A stretch of DNA of 21,108 nt from Actinomycetes bacterium (GTDB lineage Bacteria; Actinomycetota; Coriobacteriia; Coriobacteriales; JAEZXW01), in assembly GCA_023419515.1 (NCBI GenBank), contig JAEZXW010000093.1, forward strand, positions 1 through 21,108, written 5' to 3'. Made by a program: the position numbers and the translations under genes. Within the stretch, counting starts at the first letter, position 1. Each line of letters begins with the position of its first letter. Positions 7,978 to 15,611 of the stretch are shown here, piece by piece. The notes beneath the pieces are model-generated. The model made no database searches. It was not told the DNA's origin and saw only the letters and a list, made by a program, of their open reading frames with translations.

Positions 7978-9363
7978 ATGTTTGAAAGTCTTTCCGATAA
8001 ATTACAAGGTGTTTTTGAAGGTCTTAAATCAAAGGGTCGCTTGACCTCAGAAGATATCGACAAGGCGATGAAAGAAGTGCGTATGGCGCTTCTTGAGGCT
8101 GACGTTAACTTTAAGGTCGTGAAAGACTTTACGGCTCGTGCGAAGCTCCGCTGCCTTGATGCGTCGGTGCTTGAGTCGCTGACGCCGGCGCAAAACGTCG
8201 TTCGCATCGTCCTCGATGAGCTCACCAAGCTCTTGGGTAGCACCGAGAGCAAGCTTGTGCTCTCGAGTCGCATTCCTAACGTCATCATGCTCGTTGGTTT
8301 GCAGGGATCGGGTAAGACAACCGCAGCAACCAAACTTGCTTACCTGCTGCAAAAACAGGGGAAGCGCCCTATTATGGCAGCTTGTGACGTCTATCGCCCG
8401 GCTGCTGCCGATCAGCTTGAAACTCTCGGTCGTGAGATCGACGAGCCAGTCTATCGCGGAAACGGACAAGATCCAATCGCGATTGCCCGCGAGGCAGTTC
8501 AAGAGGCAGTCGATACCATGCGTGACGTGGTCATCGTCGACACCGCCGGTCGACTTCATGTTGACCAGGAGATGATGGATGAGGCGCGCAATATCAAGGC
8601 AACTGTCAAGCCTGATCAAGTGCTCATGGTGGTTGATGCGATGACAGGTCAGGACATCGTCAATGTGGTGACCGCCTTTGCTGAACAGGTCGAATTTGAC
8701 GGTGTGATCCTTTCAAAGCTCGACGGTGACGCTCGAGGCGGTGGCGCGCTTTCGGTCAAAGAGGTGACCGGCAAGCCTATCAAGTTTGTCTCCCTGGGTG
8801 AGAAGCCCGATTCACTCGAGGTGTTTCACCCCGATCGTATGGCAAAGCGCATCCTCGGCATGGGAGACGTGGTCTCCATCATCGAGAAAGCGCAGGATGC
8901 CTTTGATGATCAGCAGGCGCAAGATGCCGAGCGCATGCTCAGAGAAGGTTTTACCCTTAACGATTTCTTGAGTCAGATCAAACAGATTCGCAAGATGGGC
9001 GGCATTAAGTCGCTGGTCTCCTCACTGCCGGGCGGTGATAAGATGCTCAGCCAAGGCCAGGTCAATGAGGATGCGCTCGGCAAGACTGAAGCAATTATTT
9101 TCTCGATGACTAAAGAAGAGCGGTTAAAACCCAAGATTATCAATGGCTCGCGCCGTCAGCGCATTGCCCGAGGCGCCGGTGTTGAGGTCTTTGAGGTTAA
9201 TCAGCTGCTCAAGCAGTTTGGCGAGATGCAAAAGATGATGAACAAGATGCGCACCACGATGGATGGGCGCGGCTCAAAATCAAAGGGTCGCAAGCGCTTT
9301 AAGCGTAATCAGGTTGGGCAGATGAATGAGCTTAAGGATCTCATGAATCGCCTGGGGATGTAG
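7978..9363 (+). CDS. ffh: Signal recognition particle protein Ffh
   Basis: The 461-residue product is Ffh, the SRP GTPase that binds 4.5S RNA and signal sequences. The start ATG 7978 gives MFESLSDKLQ, the family's canonical N-terminus; a TTG at 7924 would only add an unconserved leader. The N domain is followed by P-loop GLQGSGKTTAATKL (107-120), DVYRPAAADQL (137-147), DTAGRLHVD (188-196) and SKLDGDARGGGA (246-257). The Met-rich M domain (about 315-430) contains SRRQRIARGAG (391-401), the SRP RNA-binding segment, then a basic tail. The 105-bp gap after ftsY shows no YlxM gene, which often lies here in Firmicutes. No SRP RNA gene is visible in the window. Confidence 0.97.
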   Translation: MFESLSDKLQGVFEGLKSKGRLTSEDIDKAMKEVRMALLEADVNFKVVKDFTARAKLRCLDASVLESLTPAQNVVRIVLDELTKLLGSTESKLVLSSRIPNVIMLVGLQGSGKTTAATKLAYLLQKQGKRPIMAACDVYRPAAADQLETLGREIDEPVYRGNGQDPIAIAREAVQEAVDTMRDVVIVDTAGRLHVDQEMMDEARNIKATVKPDQVLMVVDAMTGQDIVNVVTAFAEQVEFDGVILSKLDGDARGGGALSVKEVTGKPIKFVSLGEKPDSLEVFHPDRMAKRILGMGDVVSIIEKAQDAFDDQQAQDAERMLREGFTLNDFLSQIKQIRKMGGIKSLVSSLPGGDKMLSQGQVNEDALGKTEAIIFSMTKEERLKPKIINGSRRQRIARGAGVEVFEVNQLLKQFGEMQKMMNKMRTTMDGRGSKSKGRKRFKRNQVGQMNELKDLMNRLGM

Positions 9364-9422
9364 ACTTAAGCTAATCCTAAGTGTGATTTGCTCATGTAGA
9401 GCGGCCTGTCACGGTGGCTAGC

Positions 9423-9451
9423 TTGATATTTTGCTGTTGGGTCGTTATGAT
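9423..9451 (+). promoter_or_regulatory. Promoter for the rpsP operon
   Basis: TTGATA (9423-9428) and TATGAT (9446-9451) match five of six consensus bases each, with the optimal 17-bp spacer. It lies in the 181-bp gap between ffh and rpsP and would start transcription near 9458, leaving a leader of about 87 bases before rpsP. This is the best promoter match in the window. Confidence 0.65.
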
Positions 9452-9516
9452 GAACGACGCCCATATTGCGGGTGTGCCATTTGCTGGCGCAATTACTCAC
9501 TAGTTTGACTACATAC

Positions 9517-9538
9517 CATTGTAAGGACATTGTAAGGA
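9517..9538 (+). repeat. Perfect 11-bp tandem repeat carrying two Shine-Dalgarno cores
   Basis: CATTGTAAGGA occurs twice head to tail (9517-9527 and 9528-9538) just before the rpsP start. Each copy carries AAGGA. The second copy, extended to AAGGAG, is at the right distance from TTG 9545. The second copy also contains TTG-TAA (9530-9535), a start-stop pair in the rpsP frame placed 3 bp after the first AAGGA. Confidence 0.9.
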
Positions 9539-9544
9539 GTTCTC

Positions 9545-9922
9545 TTGGCTGTAAAGATTCGTCTTGCGCGTCACGGCGCAAAGAAGCACCCATACTACCG
9601 CGTTGTTGTGGCAGACGCTCGCGCACCACGTGATGGCCGTCTGATTGAGGAGGTTGGCCGTTACAACCCACTCATGAACCCTGCATTGATTCAGCTCGAT
9701 CTTGAGAAAGTTGATCAGTGGATCGCTCGCGGTGCTCAGCCAACCGATACCGTCAAGCGCTTGATCAAGGTTGCTAAGGAAGGCCCAGTTGAGACCGCTC
9801 CTGCCGCTCCAAAGCTTTCCAAGAAGGCTCGTGCTAAGGCTGAGGCTGCTGCACAGGCTGAGGCAGAGGCTGCTGCAGCTGCTGAGGCTGAAGCTGAGGC
9901 AGACGGCGCAGAGAACGAATAA
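9545..9922 (+). CDS. rpsP: 30S ribosomal protein S16
   Basis: The 125-residue product is S16, a small-subunit assembly protein. The core (about 1-77) begins MAVKIRLARHGAKKHPYYR and contains RDGRLIEEVGRYNP, both hallmarks of S16. After residue 78 comes a low-complexity tail made almost entirely of Ala, Glu and Lys, a common kind of extension in actinobacterial S16. The start is TTG 9545, because AAGGAG (9535-9540) precedes it and the next residues are the canonical AVKIRL. It is the first gene of an apparent operon with khpA, rimM, trmD and lepB, behind a good promoter. Confidence 0.96.
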   Translation: MAVKIRLARHGAKKHPYYRVVVADARAPRDGRLIEEVGRYNPLMNPALIQLDLEKVDQWIARGAQPTDTVKRLIKVAKEGPVETAPAAPKLSKKARAKAEAAAQAEAEAAAAAEAEAEADGAENE

Positions 9923-9925
9923 TTT

Positions 9926-10192
9926 ATGCTAGAACTCCAAGCGTCAGATCGCATTGCCGATTTGGTCGAGTATGTCGTGACCTCGCTGGTCGATAATCCT
10001 GACGATGTATTTTTAGACATCGTTGATTCAGACGAGGGTACGTTGATTGAGATCAATGTTGCTCAAGAAGACATGGGCAAGGTCATTGGTCGCAACGGTC
10101 GTGTGATTAAAGCGCTGCGCACGGTTGCTCGTGCTGCAGCTGCTCATGAGCATGCTCGTGTTGAGGTCGAGGTAATCGACAAACATGCATAA
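9926..10192 (+). CDS. khpA: KH-domain RNA-binding protein KhpA
   Basis: The 88-residue product is the small KH protein (KhpA/YlqC), which in Streptococcus pneumoniae pairs with KhpB and binds RNA to influence cell division and elongation. The KH signature VIGRNGRVIKALRT, with the GxxG loop GRNG at 55-58, is plain. The N-terminal LVEYVVTSLVDNPDDV is also typical. It starts 3 bp after the rpsP stop, with no clear Shine-Dalgarno of its own, so it probably depends on coupled translation, and it overlaps rimM by 8 bp. Position between rpsP and rimM is conserved in Gram-positives. Length matches the family. Confidence 0.93.
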   Translation: MLELQASDRIADLVEYVVTSLVDNPDDVFLDIVDSDEGTLIEINVAQEDMGKVIGRNGRVIKALRTVARAAAAHEHARVEVEVIDKHA

Positions 10193-10826
10193 GCCTGTCA
10201 CCGCCTACATCACCTGTGGGCAGATAGGTAAAACGTACGGAAAACAAGGGGAGGTTATCGTGCGCATGCGCGATAATCTTCCTTTTTGTTTATACCGAGG
10301 CCTGCACGTTTGTCTCACGCCGCCTGAGCTTGCTTCTGATCCATGGACGCATGTGATTAAGGTACGTAAACACGGGACAGACACGCTCGTGGTATTTGAG
10401 GGCAAAGAGTCACTGCAGGCAGCTCGAGAGCTCGAAGGCAAGCTTATCCTCGCGGCTCGCGAGGATGTGCCCGAGCTTATAGCAGCGCTCGCTGAGCGTG
10501 AGCGCGTGGATGCGGCGTATGCTGCTATCAAGGGCATTCAGATCGTGGATAGTGCTGGGATGCTCATCGGAATCGTGCGCGATGTTGAGGTCTATCCAGG
10601 CAGTGAACTCTTGGTGGTTGAGCACGAGGCTGAGCCTGGACTCGAGTGCGAGCGTGAGAGTGTGCGTGATGGTTGCGCGGATGCCGACAAACGCCAGTCG
10701 GCACAGGTTCGCGTTCCCGTGGTGCCTGAGTTTTGGCTAGGAGCTTCGTCAGTTGTTGAACTTGTCGCTCTGCAAGATGATGGGTGCCTGGTTGCTGAGA
10801 TTCCGGAGGGGTTGCTCGATGTGTAA
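10185..10826 (+). CDS. rimM: Ribosome maturation factor RimM
   Basis: The 213-residue product is RimM, which binds S19 and assists maturation of the 30S head. The N-terminal RimM domain has CGQIGKTYGKQGEV (11-24). The C-terminal PRC-barrel begins near IKGIQIVDSAGMLIG and ends in EIPEGLLDV, the usual family terminus. A charged segment at about 148-174, including ECERESVRDGCADADKR, interrupts the PRC-barrel before VRVPVVPEF and explains much of the extra length over the usual 165-180 residues. ATG 10185 lies inside the khpA end (8-bp overlap), and the end overlaps trmD by 8 bp, so the three genes are translationally linked. Confidence 0.93.
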   Translation: MHKPVTAYITCGQIGKTYGKQGEVIVRMRDNLPFCLYRGLHVCLTPPELASDPWTHVIKVRKHGTDTLVVFEGKESLQAARELEGKLILAAREDVPELIAALAERERVDAAYAAIKGIQIVDSAGMLIGIVRDVEVYPGSELLVVEHEAEPGLECERESVRDGCADADKRQSAQVRVPVVPEFWLGASSVVELVALQDDGCLVAEIPEGLLDV

Positions 10827-11694
10827 TCAAAAGTCAGCATACCCTGCTTGTGGCTCGCTGCACCAGAATGACTCGCATCGCATCGATGTGGTGAGCATCT
10901 TCCCTGAGGTGGTGATCTCCTACATGGATGCCTCGATGATGGGGCGCGCTCAGGCAAGGGGTTTCCTGCAATTTGCCGCTCATGACCTGCGCCGTTGGAC
11001 GCATGACCTACATCGCACGGTTGATGATGAGCCCTACGGCGGGGGGCACGGAATGCTTATGAAGTGTCAGCCGGTGTTTGAAGCGCTCGACGAGATCATC
11101 GGCGCTGATGAGGTTGCCCGACGTCTCGCGCAAGCGAAGGAGCCATCCACCGCCAACTGCACCGATTGCAAGCCTCATGATAGTGTTAGCCCCCAGACTC
11201 ATCCACATGTCATTTTCTTTTCACCCTGCGGCAAACCCTTCACCCAAAAAATCGCCCGAGAGCTGGCGCAACACGAGCATCTCGTCATGGTTTGTGGGCG
11301 TTATGAGGGTATCGACGAACGAGCTTACGTTTTAGCCGATGAGGTCATTAGCTTGGGAGATTATGTACTGACTGGCGGAGAGCTTGCCGCGCTTGTTGTG
11401 AGCGATGCGGTGGTTCGCCTGTATGATGGTGTTTTGGGCGATGATCAGAGCGCTTGTGACGAGTCATTTTCTGATGAAGGTCTGCTCGAATACGCGCAGT
11501 ACACGAGGCCTGCCACCTACCGAGGGCTCGCGGTGCCGCCCGTACTTCTCAGCGGCAATCACGCCCTGATCAGCCAGTTTAAGCGTGACTCAAGCCTTGA
11601 GCGCACGCATCGTTGGCGACCCGATTTATTAAGCTCACGCGAGACAACTAACATGCCAGACAACCAACCAAATCAAGGCGGTGATGATGAATGA
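10819..11694 (+). CDS. trmD: tRNA (guanine-N1)-methyltransferase TrmD
   Basis: The 291-residue product is TrmD, the SPOUT-class enzyme that makes m1G37 in tRNAs and prevents +1 frameshifting. Signatures are DVVSIFPE (23-30), HDLHRTVDDEPYGGGHGMLM (62-81), the knot segment MVCGRYEGIDERA (157-169), GDYVLTGGELAAL (180-192) and VPPVLLSGNH (239-248). The start ATG 10819 has a strong GGAGGGG and overlaps rimM by 8 bp; it adds about 20 unconserved residues before the usual N-terminus. Two oddities are a roughly 24-residue Cys/His-containing insertion (about 105-130) and DESFSDEG at 214-221, where the usual catalytic Asp of the DSF motif is Glu215. The last four bases (ATGA) overlap lepB. Confidence 0.94.
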   Translation: MCNQKSAYPACGSLHQNDSHRIDVVSIFPEVVISYMDASMMGRAQARGFLQFAAHDLRRWTHDLHRTVDDEPYGGGHGMLMKCQPVFEALDEIIGADEVARRLAQAKEPSTANCTDCKPHDSVSPQTHPHVIFFSPCGKPFTQKIARELAQHEHLVMVCGRYEGIDERAYVLADEVISLGDYVLTGGELAALVVSDAVVRLYDGVLGDDQSACDESFSDEGLLEYAQYTRPATYRGLAVPPVLLSGNHALISQFKRDSSLERTHRWRPDLLSSRETTNMPDNQPNQGGDDE

Positions 11695-12290
11695 TCAAAT
11701 CTGAGGACAGATGTGAGGAGGGTCAGTCGCCCTACGATCGCAAACGACCTTGGTATCTCGAAGCATTAACCTACCTCGTTATCATTGCTGCGGTCATGGT
11801 AGTCTCGCTTGTGATCCGTCAGTTTGTGATCAGCCCGTATCAGATCCCCACGGCCTCGATGGAGCCGACGATTGAGATCGGCGACTGCGTCTTTGCCGAG
11901 AAGGTGAGCCTGACTCTGCTTGATCGCATGCCTAAGCGCGGGGAGATTGTGACATTCGTTGATGAGCGCGAACCGGACATTACACTCATCAAGCGCGTGA
12001 TTGGTACGCCCGGTGATGTGATCGATTTTCAAGAGGGAAAACTACTGGTCAACGGCAAAATTATGTATGAGGATTACACCCACGGCAAGGATAACATTCC
12101 GCTTGATCCTGCCGCTGGAGTTGAGATTAAATACCCATACACTGTTCCCGCAGATTCTCTGTGGGTCATGGGTGATAATAGAACCAATTCGGCTGACTCG
12201 CGCTATTTTGGTCCGGTGGCAATCAAGGACGTGAACGGTGTTGCTGTGATGCGTTATTGGCCATTGGATCGCTTTGGCGCGATCAAATAG
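11691..12290 (+). CDS. lepB: Type I signal peptidase
   Basis: The 199-residue product is a type I signal peptidase, which removes signal peptides from exported proteins at the outer face of the membrane. A basic N-terminus is followed by one membrane segment (about 25-47). The catalytic Ser56 lies in IPTASMEPT, and the general base Lys101 in LIKRVIGTPGD. The conserved box MGDNRTNSADSRYFG (160-174) is complete, as is the C-terminal RYWP. The size fits the short single-span Gram-positive form. ATG 11691 overlaps the trmD stop as ATGA. rplS, the usual neighbour downstream of trmD, is not here. Confidence 0.95.
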   Translation: MIKSEDRCEEGQSPYDRKRPWYLEALTYLVIIAAVMVVSLVIRQFVISPYQIPTASMEPTIEIGDCVFAEKVSLTLLDRMPKRGEIVTFVDEREPDITLIKRVIGTPGDVIDFQEGKLLVNGKIMYEDYTHGKDNIPLDPAAGVEIKYPYTVPADSLWVMGDNRTNSADSRYFGPVAIKDVNGVAVMRYWPLDRFGAIK

Positions 12291-12299
12291 CGATAAGCG

Positions 12300-12330
12300 G
12301 CGCATCGATCACGTTGATTGTGCGATGTGC
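12300..12330 (+). other. Short hairpin between lepB and glyQS
   Basis: GCGCATCG (12300-12307) and CGATGTGC (12323-12330) can pair over 8 bp with one G-T wobble and a 15-base loop. No T-tract follows, so it is not a standard terminator. The 129-bp gap holds no recognisable T-box or promoter that I can defend. The hairpin may be chance or an RNA-stability element. Confidence 0.25.
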
Positions 12331-12419
12331 GGCTCATGGGTATGCTGCCGCTCAGTTGCGGGATACAGCAAGCGCAACGACAAACGCAAGACATCGAGAT
12401 GATGGGTGACAGGCAAGGT

Positions 12420-15400
12420 ATGAGTAACAAGGTGCTTTCGTTTCAAGAGATGATTCTCACGCTCCAGTCGTACTGGGCGAGCAAGGGCTGCGTGGTCTTG
12501 CAGCCGTATGACACGCAGGTTGGCGCCGGAACTTTCCACACCGCAACTACCCTGCGCGCTCTTGATCCAGGCATCTGGAATGCCTGCTACGTGCAGCCGT
12601 CTCGTCGTCCAACCGATGGTCGTTACGGCAAAAATCCCAATCGCCTACAGCACTATTATCAGTTCCAGGTTATCATGAAGCCCTCGCCGCAAAACTCCCA
12701 GGAGCTCTACCTAGGTAGCTTGCAAGCGCTCGGCATCGATTATAAACAGCACGATATTCGCTTTGTTGAGGATGACTGGGAATCCCCAACTCTCGGTGCT
12801 TGGGGTCTTGGCTGGGAAGTCTGGCTCAACGGCATGGAAGTCACCCAATTTACCTATTTCCAACAGGTTGGTGGCCTTGAATGTGATCCGGTGGCACTTG
12901 AGATCACTTACGGACTTGAGCGCCTTGCCATGTATATTCAAGGTGTTGATTCAGTCTATGACCTCGTGTGGAACCAGACAGATGACGGCGAGAACATCCA
13001 CGTCATGACCTACGGCGACGTCTTCTTGAAAAACGAAGAGCAAAGCTCGACCTACAACTTTGAGGTTGCTGACGTCGACATGATGCTCGACGTCTTTAAT
13101 CGCAATGAGGCCGAGTGTCATCGGGCGCTTGAGCGTGGTTTGACTATTCCTGCGTATGAATGCGTGTTGGCATGCTCGCATTCGTTTAACATGCTCGATG
13201 CTCGCGGTGCTATCTCGGCTCAGGAACGCATGGCCTACATTCTGCGTGTTCGCACGCTTGCCAAGGCATGTTGCGAGTCCTATGTCCACGAGTTCGATGG
13301 TCAAGAGCCACCAGTGCTGCCTGAATTAAAGCCGTTCGATATGAGCGTCTTTGCGCCGAGCGAGACGCTGACGCTGACCCATGAGGATACACGCGATTTG
13401 TTGTTTGAAATTGGCTGCGAGGAGTTGCCTGCACACGACATTTATCGTGCGCTCGATCAGATCAAAAAGGAGCTTCCTCAGGCTCTCAAAGAGGCTGGTC
13501 TTAGCTTTGAATCGGTGACGGTCAAAGCAAGCCCTCGTCGTTTGGCGTGCCATGTCGTTGGCTTGGCTGGCGCGACCAAAGCAGTGCAAAAGACGATGCG
13601 CGGTCCAGCCTATTCGCTTGCCTTTGATGATGAGGGTAATCCAACTCCTGCTGCGATGGGCTTTGCTCGCGGCAAGGGTGTTGAAGTAAGTGATCTCGTT
13701 GTGCGGGATGAAAACGGCATTGATTACGTCTTTGCCGAGATCAATGAGGCGGCAGAGCAAACAGCAACCTTGCTTACGGGCATTCTCGAGGGGCTCATCA
13801 AGTCGATTGCCTGGCCACGCTCTCAGCGCTGGGGTGTGTTCAAGCAGACCTTTGCCCGTCCAATCCGCTGGATTGTTGCACTCTTTGGCGACACGTTAAT
13901 CCCCGTGAGCTTTGCCGATGTGATTTCTGGCCGTATCTCGTACGGTAACCGTCTGCTTGCCCCTGGCGCCTTTGAGCTTATCGACGCAAGCTGGGATGCC
14001 TATGAGGCGGCTTGCCGAGAGCATTTCGTCATGGTGGATGAGGCTGAGCGCAAGGCCGAGATCCTCAAGGCGATCAATGATTATGAGCAATCATCTAACT
14101 TGAAGGCCAAAGTGCCGCACAAGACGCTTGCCGAGGTCGTGAATCTGGTTGAATGGCCAACTGTGTTTGTCGGTCATTTTGACGAGGCATTTTTGCAGAT
14201 TCCACAAGAGATCATTACCGACGCTATGCTCGAGCATCAGCGTTATTTCCCGCTGTATGATCAAGCGGGCGAACTCACCCATGGCTTTATCCTCGTGAGT
14301 AACGGTAATCCCGAAAACGAAGCGACCATCGTTGATGGTAATGAGCGCGTAGTGCGTGCTCGTCTTGCCGACGCACGTTTCTTCTTTGAGGAAGACTGCA
14401 AGCAACCGCTGGAGTCTTACACCGCCCAGCTTGAGCGCGTCGTCTTCCAGCAGGATTTGGGTTCGGTGGCCGATAAAACCAAGCGCATTCATTCCCTCGT
14501 TGAGCGCATGACGGGTGACCTTGATCTTGTTGGATCATCTCGTACCGATGCCATCCGCGCAGCTGAGCTTTGCAAGTGTGACCTTGTGACCCAGGCGGTT
14601 GTTGAATTCACGGGCTTGCAGGGCGTGATGGGTCGCTATTACGCACTTGCTTCAGGTGAGCATGCGGCGGTTGCTCAGGCGATCGAGGAGCACTACAAGC
14701 CTCGTTCTCAAAAAGACAGCCTGCCCAGCACAGTTGAGGCAACCCTCGTTGCGCTTGGCGATAAGATCGATACTATCTCAGGTATTTTTGCCCTCGGTCA
14801 GGCGCCCACCGGTTCTTCGGATCCGTATGCTATTCGTCGCCAAACCCTCGGTGTCATCAAGATGATGCAGGCGCTGTTTGATCAAGGTTATACGGGCGTG
14901 AGCTTGAGTGAGGTGATCATTGCCGCGCTTGAGCAGTATCGTTCGGTTGTGTCCTTTGATTTTGATGCGGTCCTCGAGGAGATCAAGGCGTTTTTTGTCC
15001 AGCGTATGGCTGTCATAGCTCGTGATGAGGGATATGAGCACGATCTCATTGAGGCGCTCGTTGGTCTTAAGACCGTTGAGCCGCAGGAGTTCTTTGCGCG
15101 TATGGAGGCGCTGCGTCAGGCACGCGTTCAAGACCCTGCGCTCTACGAGGCACTGGCTGGTGCTTATACCCGCGCTTATAACTTGCTTGCGAAGTCTGAT
15201 GCAGCGATAGTTGAGGTTGACACGAACCTCTTTGCCGATCCTGCCGAAGCGAGTTTGTTTGAGGCAACGCAAACAGCAAATCATCAGGTAGAGACTGCCC
15301 TTGCTGAACATAGTTACGCATCTGCTCTTGAGGCATTGAGCGCGCTTAAGCAGCCGATCGACCGCTTCTTTGAGGATGTCTTGGTGCTCGATAAGGACGA

Positions 15401-15494
15401 GCGCCTCGCGCAAAACCGCCTGGCTTTGCTTCGAACCTTTGTTGAGGTCTTTGCCCATGTCGCCGACATCGGTAAGCTCACAAAGGTCAAGTAG
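12420..15494 (+). CDS. glyQS: Glycyl-tRNA synthetase, alpha and beta subunits fused
   Basis: The 1024-residue chain joins GlyQ and GlyS, normally separate subunits of the tetrameric bacterial enzyme that charges tRNA-Gly. The alpha part (about 1-295) has ILTLQSYWASKGCVVLQPYD (12-31), VGAGTFHTAT, the AWGLGWEVWLNGMEVTQFTY block and class II motif 3 ITYGLERLAMYIQG (162-175). A 30-residue linker leads to the beta part at DLLFEIGCEELPAHD (326-340), where GlyS usually begins. Later beta hallmarks are ARPIRWIVALFG, FTGLQGVMGRYYA, PTGSSDPYAIRRQTLG and VDTNLFADPAE. No stop interrupts the junction. ATG 12420 gives the usual GlyQ start; ATGs at 12399 and 12402 are alternatives. Single-chain forms are known in Chlamydia and plant plastids. 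Confidence 0.95.
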   Translation: MSNKVLSFQEMILTLQSYWASKGCVVLQPYDTQVGAGTFHTATTLRALDPGIWNACYVQPSRRPTDGRYGKNPNRLQHYYQFQVIMKPSPQNSQELYLGSLQALGIDYKQHDIRFVEDDWESPTLGAWGLGWEVWLNGMEVTQFTYFQQVGGLECDPVALEITYGLERLAMYIQGVDSVYDLVWNQTDDGENIHVMTYGDVFLKNEEQSSTYNFEVADVDMMLDVFNRNEAECHRALERGLTIPAYECVLACSHSFNMLDARGAISAQERMAYILRVRTLAKACCESYVHEFDGQEPPVLPELKPFDMSVFAPSETLTLTHEDTRDLLFEIGCEELPAHDIYRALDQIKKELPQALKEAGLSFESVTVKASPRRLACHVVGLAGATKAVQKTMRGPAYSLAFDDEGNPTPAAMGFARGKGVEVSDLVVRDENGIDYVFAEINEAAEQTATLLTGILEGLIKSIAWPRSQRWGVFKQTFARPIRWIVALFGDTLIPVSFADVISGRISYGNRLLAPGAFELIDASWDAYEAACREHFVMVDEAERKAEILKAINDYEQSSNLKAKVPHKTLAEVVNLVEWPTVFVGHFDEAFLQIPQEIITDAMLEHQRYFPLYDQAGELTHGFILVSNGNPENEATIVDGNERVVRARLADARFFFEEDCKQPLESYTAQLERVVFQQDLGSVADKTKRIHSLVERMTGDLDLVGSSRTDAIRAAELCKCDLVTQAVVEFTGLQGVMGRYYALASGEHAAVAQAIEEHYKPRSQKDSLPSTVEATLVALGDKIDTISGIFALGQAPTGSSDPYAIRRQTLGVIKMMQALFDQGYTGVSLSEVIIAALEQYRSVVSFDFDAVLEEIKAFFVQRMAVIARDEGYEHDLIEALVGLKTVEPQEFFARMEALRQARVQDPALYEALAGAYTRAYNLLAKSDAAIVEVDTNLFADPAEASLFEATQTANHQVETALAEHSYASALEALSALKQPIDRFFEDVLVLDKDERLAQNRLALLRTFVEVFAHVADIGKLTKVK

Positions 15495-15512
15495 TCAAAA
15501 TGCTTCAACTCA

Positions 15513-15543
15513 AGACCCATCGATGTAAGGCATCGGTGGGTCT
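15513..15543 (+). terminator. Long-stem hairpin after glyQS, weak U-tract
   Basis: Bases 15513-15525 and 15531-15543 form a 13-bp stem with one T-G wobble and the loop TAAGG, 18 bp after the glyQS stop. The stem is strong, but the following bases (CATACTATC) contain no T run. It may be a weak terminator or a 3'-end stabiliser separating glyQS from ppsR. Confidence 0.45.
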
Positions 15544-15611
15544 CATACTATCGATCAGTCTCGGTCAGACCGGCGTACCAGCCGCACCGACCACCCAGGG
15601 AGGCAGTATCC

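Noticed and set aside
12318..12419. Upstream extension of glyQS by 34 residues
   Set aside because: The leader is not GlyQ-like. The conserved sequence starts near MSNKVLSFQEM, so ATG 12420 is preferred.
12291..12419. Possible glycine T-box or riboswitch before glyQS
   Set aside because: The gap is too short for a full T-box, and I see neither a specifier stem nor an antiterminator motif. Only a short hairpin is present.
14778..15458. 226-codon - strand frame inside glyQS
   Set aside because: It is antisense to the conserved GlyS part and has no recognisable domain.
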